DNA from: Bacteroidales bacterium
GTDB lineage: Bacteria > Bacteroidota > Bacteroidia > Bacteroidales > UBA932
NCBI GenBank assembly: GCA_023230265.1
Contig: JALNXR010000077.1
Span: forward strand, 1 to 8,518
Direction: 5' to 3'
DNA: 8,518 bases
Part shown: positions 5,254 through 8,518 of the stretch, one piece after another
Layout of the letters: the number at the start of each line of letters is the position of its first letter
Numbering within the stretch: the first letter of the stretch is position 1
Notes under the pieces: generated by a model
Databases searched by the model: none
Told to the model about the DNA's origin: nothing
Seen by the model: the letters and a program-made list of their open reading frames with translations, nothing else
Position numbers and translations under genes: made by a program

Positions 5254-5964
5254 TTATTTATTCTGTCCGGTAGTGTCAGGTAAATTTATGAAGGTGCTGT
5301 CTGATACCTCTGCCGGATTTATCTTGTTGCTGTTAAAGTACTCCAGGTATTTGCTGATTGATGATTTTAACATATCCTCAACTCCTTTGCTGGTAATTGT
5401 TCCCCCGGAGATGGCATCCACTTTATGGGGATCAATTGCTCCGGTACCACCTTTGACCACCAGAACGGAGACAAAATTGGTGCCTTCAAAGAGCTTTTTC
5501 CCTTTGAACTGATCACTGAATTCTGATGTTTTGATCTCTGCACCGAGACCCGGAGTCTCTCCTTTGTGGTCGAAGACAATGCCGTGCACGGTGTTAAAGT
5601 CATTCATCAGGGTGATATATCCCCATATAGGGCCCCACAGCCCTGTACCGCGAAGCGGAAGAATGTAAAAACTCTCACCATCTTTCCTTGAGATGTGGAG
5701 AGGAAGGGACTCTCCGCCTGAGGTCACAGTTGTGTCGGTTATGTATTTATCATATTCTCCCTCTATGTAGGATGCATAGTCGGCTGCACTCTCTGCTTGT
5801 GAAGCAAGTCCTGCAGATCTGAGTATCATATCTTTTGTCTCAATCTCAATATTTCTCTGCTGCCGGTCTTTAAGAAGGTATGCAGCCAAGGCCAGCACCA
5901 CCGCCACCACAACTACCATTATGATGGAATATATTACGGTATATAGATTTTTATTTGTATCCAT
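5254..5964 (-). CDS. nqrC: Na+-translocating NADH:quinone reductase subunit C (covalent FMN)
   Basis: A 236-residue subunit with a single N-terminal membrane helix (about 9-31) and a large periplasmic FMN-binding domain. The flavinylation motif is SGGTITS, with Thr189 the expected acceptor of FMN by a phosphoester bond (SGATxT/S in relatives). The attachment is made by ApbE, whose gene is not in this window. 'HKGETPGLGAEI' (133-144) and 'VDAISGGT' are conserved landmarks. Electrons arrive from the NqrD/E iron centre and leave to FMN on NqrB. The start ATG 5964 has AGGA 6 nt upstream and follows nqrB by 11 bp. The C-terminal tail (about 212-236) is polar and likely variable. Confidence 0.95.
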   Translation of the reverse strand: MDTNKNLYTVIYSIIMVVVVAVVLALAAYLLKDRQQRNIEIETKDMILRSAGLASQAESAADYASYIEGEYDKYITDTTVTSGGESLPLHISRKDGESFYILPLRGTGLWGPIWGYITLMNDFNTVHGIVFDHKGETPGLGAEIKTSEFSDQFKGKKLFEGTNFVSVLVVKGGTGAIDPHKVDAISGGTITSKGVEDMLKSSISKYLEYFNSNKINPAEVSDSTFINLPDTTGQNK

Positions 5965-5975
5965 AACTCTTCCTG

Positions 5976-7142
5976 TTAGATGTTTTTTGCTCTGCTGAGC
6001 CTCTTTTTGATATTGGACTGCACGATGTAATGGTCAATCAACGGAGCAAATGTGTTAAGCAGCAATATTGACAGCATCATTCCCTCCGGATAACCGGGAT
6101 TGAACACCCTGATAAGTATAGCCATCACCCCGATAAGAAATCCATATATCCATTTACCCTTTTCTGTCTGACATCCGGTTACCGGATCGGTTGCCATAAA
6201 CACTGCACCAAATGCAAAGCCTCCCATTACCATATGGTTGATTGCCGGTACGTTAAGGTAAGATGAAGGGTCGGCTGCTCCGGGTGCCAGTGCATTAAAC
6301 AGCAATGCAATCAGGAATCCCCCGGTAAAGGTGGATACCATAACTTTCCAGCTTGCAACTCCGGTGTAGATGAGAAATGCAGCTCCTATCAATATGGCAA
6401 GTGTGGAGGTCTCCCCGATGGATCCCGGTATAGTCCCTATAAACATATCCAGGAATGAGGGGGTTGCGGTACCCTCCGCAGCAGCTGCCAGGGGAGTTGC
6501 TCCGGAAAATCCGTCAATAACTCCGGTCCCTGATGAGAGACCTTCTATCCAAACTTTATCTCCGGTAATATGAGATGGGTATGCAAAAAAGACGAACGCT
6601 CTTGCCAAAAGTGCCGGATTCCAGATATTCATCCCTGTCCCTCCGAATACCTCTTTCCCTACTATAACGGCAAAAGCCACTGCCAGCGCCAGTATCCATA
6701 GAGGTACATCGATTGGCATTATCAGAGGTATTAATATACCTGATACCAGAAAACCTTCGTTAACTTCATGCCCCCTTATCTGTGCTGAAGCAAATTCAAT
6801 TCCCAGACCCACAACATAAGAGACAATCAGCAAGGGGAGCACTTTGAGAAATCCGAACCAGAAAGTTGGCCAGAAATCAGAAGTGGCACCTATGGAAAGA
6901 TTGTGCTGGTAACCGGTGTTCCACATCCCGAAGAGCATTGCCGGAATCAGGGCAATTATCACAACGGACATGGTCCGTTTGAGGTCAATCGAATCCCTCA
7001 CATGCACTCCTTTATGGGTCGTTGCAGAGGGGACAAGGAGAAATGTCTCAAACGCATCAAATGTTGAATGGAGGAAATGGAGTCTCCCTCCCTTATCAAA
7101 TGTGGGTTTTACTTTTTCTACAATATTTTTTAACACTTTCAT
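5976..7142 (-). CDS. nqrB: Na+-translocating NADH:quinone reductase subunit B (FMN and riboflavin, ion-pumping)
   Basis: A 388-residue polytopic membrane protein, the core of Na+ translocation, carrying covalent FMN, noncovalent riboflavin and the quinone site at the interface with NqrA. The flavinylation motif DGFSGATPLA places the acceptor at Thr216 (Thr236 in V. cholerae). 'HEVNEGFLVSGILIPLIMP', 'GKEVFGGTGMNIWNPALLARAFVFFAYP' and 'FMATDPVTGCQTEKGKWIYG' are highly typical family blocks. The cytoplasmic N-terminus (about 1-55) includes 'HSTFDAFETFLLVP'. Between 'GDKVW' and the flavin motif there is a Gly/Ser-rich loop (about 200-209) that seems a few residues longer than in Vibrio, judged from memory. 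It starts at ATG 7142, 10 bp after the nqrA stop, with no clear Shine-Dalgarno site. Confidence 0.97.
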   Translation of the reverse strand: MKVLKNIVEKVKPTFDKGGRLHFLHSTFDAFETFLLVPSATTHKGVHVRDSIDLKRTMSVVIIALIPAMLFGMWNTGYQHNLSIGATSDFWPTFWFGFLKVLPLLIVSYVVGLGIEFASAQIRGHEVNEGFLVSGILIPLIMPIDVPLWILALAVAFAVIVGKEVFGGTGMNIWNPALLARAFVFFAYPSHITGDKVWIEGLSSGTGVIDGFSGATPLAAAAEGTATPSFLDMFIGTIPGSIGETSTLAILIGAAFLIYTGVASWKVMVSTFTGGFLIALLFNALAPGAADPSSYLNVPAINHMVMGGFAFGAVFMATDPVTGCQTEKGKWIYGFLIGVMAILIRVFNPGYPEGMMLSILLLNTFAPLIDHYIVQSNIKKRLSRAKNI

Positions 7143-7152
7143 TTCTAGTATG

Positions 7153-8518
7153 TTAAGACATTTCTTTAATCATCAGCTCAATACCTTCTCTTATAATTTC
7201 CTGAATCTGCACTTTTGATGGACAGACAAATTCACAGAGAGCAAAATCCTCTTCGATAACTTCATAGATGCCCAGAGCCTCCATTCTGTCAATATCTTTT
7301 GCAAGTATTGCTTTAAGAAGATACATGGGGTAGATATCCATAGGCAGAACCTTCTCGTAGAGACCGGTGATCACAAAGGCTCTCTCTCCCCCGTTGAGGT
7401 TTGTGTCCAGAGAGTACTCCTTTTTTGGGGTCAACCATGAGAAGTAGCTTCTTGATATGCTGAACTTCTTATATCTCAGTGGCTTTGCCCATCCGAACAT
7501 CTCCCTGTAATTTCCTTCCGGAAGAATGGTTATCTGATGGCTGAAAAAGCCCAGGTATCCGTTTTCACCCACATCGGTGCCTGTAAGAACATTCCCGCTG
7601 ATTATTCTTGGGGATAGCATCTCTGAGTATCTCTTTACAGGTTGTGCGATATACTCTTTTATCTGTTGCATGGAGATTCCGGGCAGTGTTTCAATATAAG
7701 ATGGATTAACTGCCATAGGACCAGTCACGGATATTACTCTTTTAACGTCATAAATGCCTTTTGTAAAAAGTTTCCCGATGGCTGCCAGTGAGTAGGGGTC
7801 GATTGTCCACACAATGTCACCCTTGTTGACCGGGTCTATGTGGTGTATCTGAACTCCGGGATTTCCTGCCGGATGTTTCCCTTCAAATGTATGGTGAATA
7901 ACTCTCTCAAGCCTGTGGAAAGGGGTGCCCGCATAGTTATCTATGTGCATGCTGAGGTGCACAGCCCCCTTTGTCAGCTTTTTGAGCATATCGATTCCTG
8001 TCTGTATGAAATCTATTTCGCCCTTAAGGGCAAAATCGGGATCGGGAGCGAGAGGTGCAGAGTCAAAAGATGATATAAAGATTGACTTAGGCTCTTTTTC
8101 CGGATCCGGAATTATGCCATATGGACGCTGTTTTAATGAACACCACAGGCCGGACTCCAGTAAGGCTTTGATTATCTCCTCTTTTTCTGCAGATTTGGGA
8201 TTGGGAACATCAAAATGGAGATATTCATTTTGATTATCAGCTTTAATCAGCACAGCCAGAATTTTTCTCTTTTCTCCCCGTACAATGTTTGAAACTGTCC
8301 CGCTTACCGGCGATACAAAGAGTACAGAGGGATTCTTCTTGTCTGCAAAGAGAGGGGATCCGGCTTTTACAGTATCTCCCTCCTGTACAAGAAGTTTAGG
8401 GGTTAACAATCTGTAGTCTGTGGGTTGTACGGCAAGAATGTCAGGTTCAACGGTTTTTGTGATCCGGGCCGAAGCAGCTCCTTTTATGGGAATGTTGAGG
8501 CCCTTGCGTAATCGTATG
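7153..8518 (-). CDS. nqrA: Na+-translocating NADH:quinone reductase subunit A, first codons outside window
   Basis: NqrA is the cytoplasmic subunit that binds quinone together with NqrB. It resembles RnfC but lacks its iron-sulfur clusters. The frame is open to the right edge and 454 residues are visible. The first are 'IRLRKGLNIPIKGAAS', the usual beginning of NqrA, so only about two to five residues and the start codon are missing. Later landmarks are 'LLVQEGDTVKAGSPLFADK', 'VSPVSGTVSNIVRGEKRK', 'IDPVNKGDIVWTIDPYSLAAIG', 'VSVTGPMAVNP'-like 'VISVTGPMAVNPSYIE', and the C-terminal 'CEFVCPSKVQIQEIIREGIELM'. The size fits the family (446 in V. cholerae). A TTG at 8409 lies inside the conserved N-terminal domain and is not the start. 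The gene is first in the operon, so the nqr promoter must lie beyond the window. Confidence 0.96.
   Translation of the reverse strand, partial: IRLRKGLNIPIKGAASARITKTVEPDILAVQPTDYRLLTPKLLVQEGDTVKAGSPLFADKKNPSVLFVSPVSGTVSNIVRGEKRKILAVLIKADNQNEYLHFDVPNPKSAEKEEIIKALLESGLWCSLKQRPYGIIPDPEKEPKSIFISSFDSAPLAPDPDFALKGEIDFIQTGIDMLKKLTKGAVHLSMHIDNYAGTPFHRLERVIHHTFEGKHPAGNPGVQIHHIDPVNKGDIVWTIDPYSLAAIGKLFTKGIYDVKRVISVTGPMAVNPSYIETLPGISMQQIKEYIAQPVKRYSEMLSPRIISGNVLTGTDVGENGYLGFFSHQITILPEGNYREMFGWAKPLRYKKFSISRSYFSWLTPKKEYSLDTNLNGGERAFVITGLYEKVLPMDIYPMYLLKAILAKDIDRMEALGIYEVIEEDFALCEFVCPSKVQIQEIIREGIELMIKEMS

Noticed and set aside
8407..8409. TTG 8407-8409 as the nqrA start
   Set aside because: Conserved NqrA N-terminal sequence continues upstream in the same frame to the window edge.
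2642..8518. Rnf complex instead of Nqr
   Set aside because: RnfC and RnfB have multiple 4Fe-4S motifs, absent here. The first gene is cluster-free NqrA and the last has FAD, NADH and 2Fe-2S motifs of NqrF.

Overview
The window reads as a chromosomal segment of a member of the Bacteroidota, most likely Bacteroidales. This is inferred from the style of the Nqr subunits, the neighbouring GH20 hexosaminidase and RsmF-type rRNA methylase, and the weak use of Shine-Dalgarno sites. It cannot be placed to genus from sequence reading alone.

Layout. Positions 2-322 (+) hold the C-terminal end of a GH20 beta-N-acetylhexosaminidase. After a 27-bp gap comes a complete but unusually long NOL1/NOP2/Sun-type rRNA m5C methyltransferase (rsmF-like, 350-2137, +). 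A spacer of about 500 bp (2138-2641), packed with tandem and inverted repeats, separates it from a convergent operon on the minus strand. That operon is the Na+-translocating NADH:quinone reductase cluster nqrA-nqrB-nqrC-nqrD-nqrE-nqrF, running from the right edge of the window down to 2642. Only the first few codons of nqrA, and the operon promoter, lie outside the window. The maturation genes apbE (flavin transferase) and nqrM are not in the window.

How the genes work together. NqrF takes electrons from NADH through FAD and a 2Fe-2S centre. The membrane pair NqrD/NqrE carries an iron centre. NqrC and NqrB carry covalently bound FMN on threonine, and NqrB, with NqrA, passes electrons to the quinone while Na+ is pumped outward. 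All the key cofactor residues are visible, so the complex looks intact.

The unusual part is repeat content. At least six unrelated short tandem arrays (periods 12/24, 9, 15, 9, 51 and 20 bp) lie in rsmF, in the convergent spacer and between nqrE and nqrF. Three are in-frame expansions in non-core parts of RsmF. The 20-bp array is a re-duplicated copy of the last codons plus stop of nqrE. Removing its four extra copies returns the nqrE-nqrF gap to 11 bp, in line with the 10-17 bp gaps elsewhere in the operon. I found no convincing new enzymatic or defence system; the repeat biology is the part worth following.
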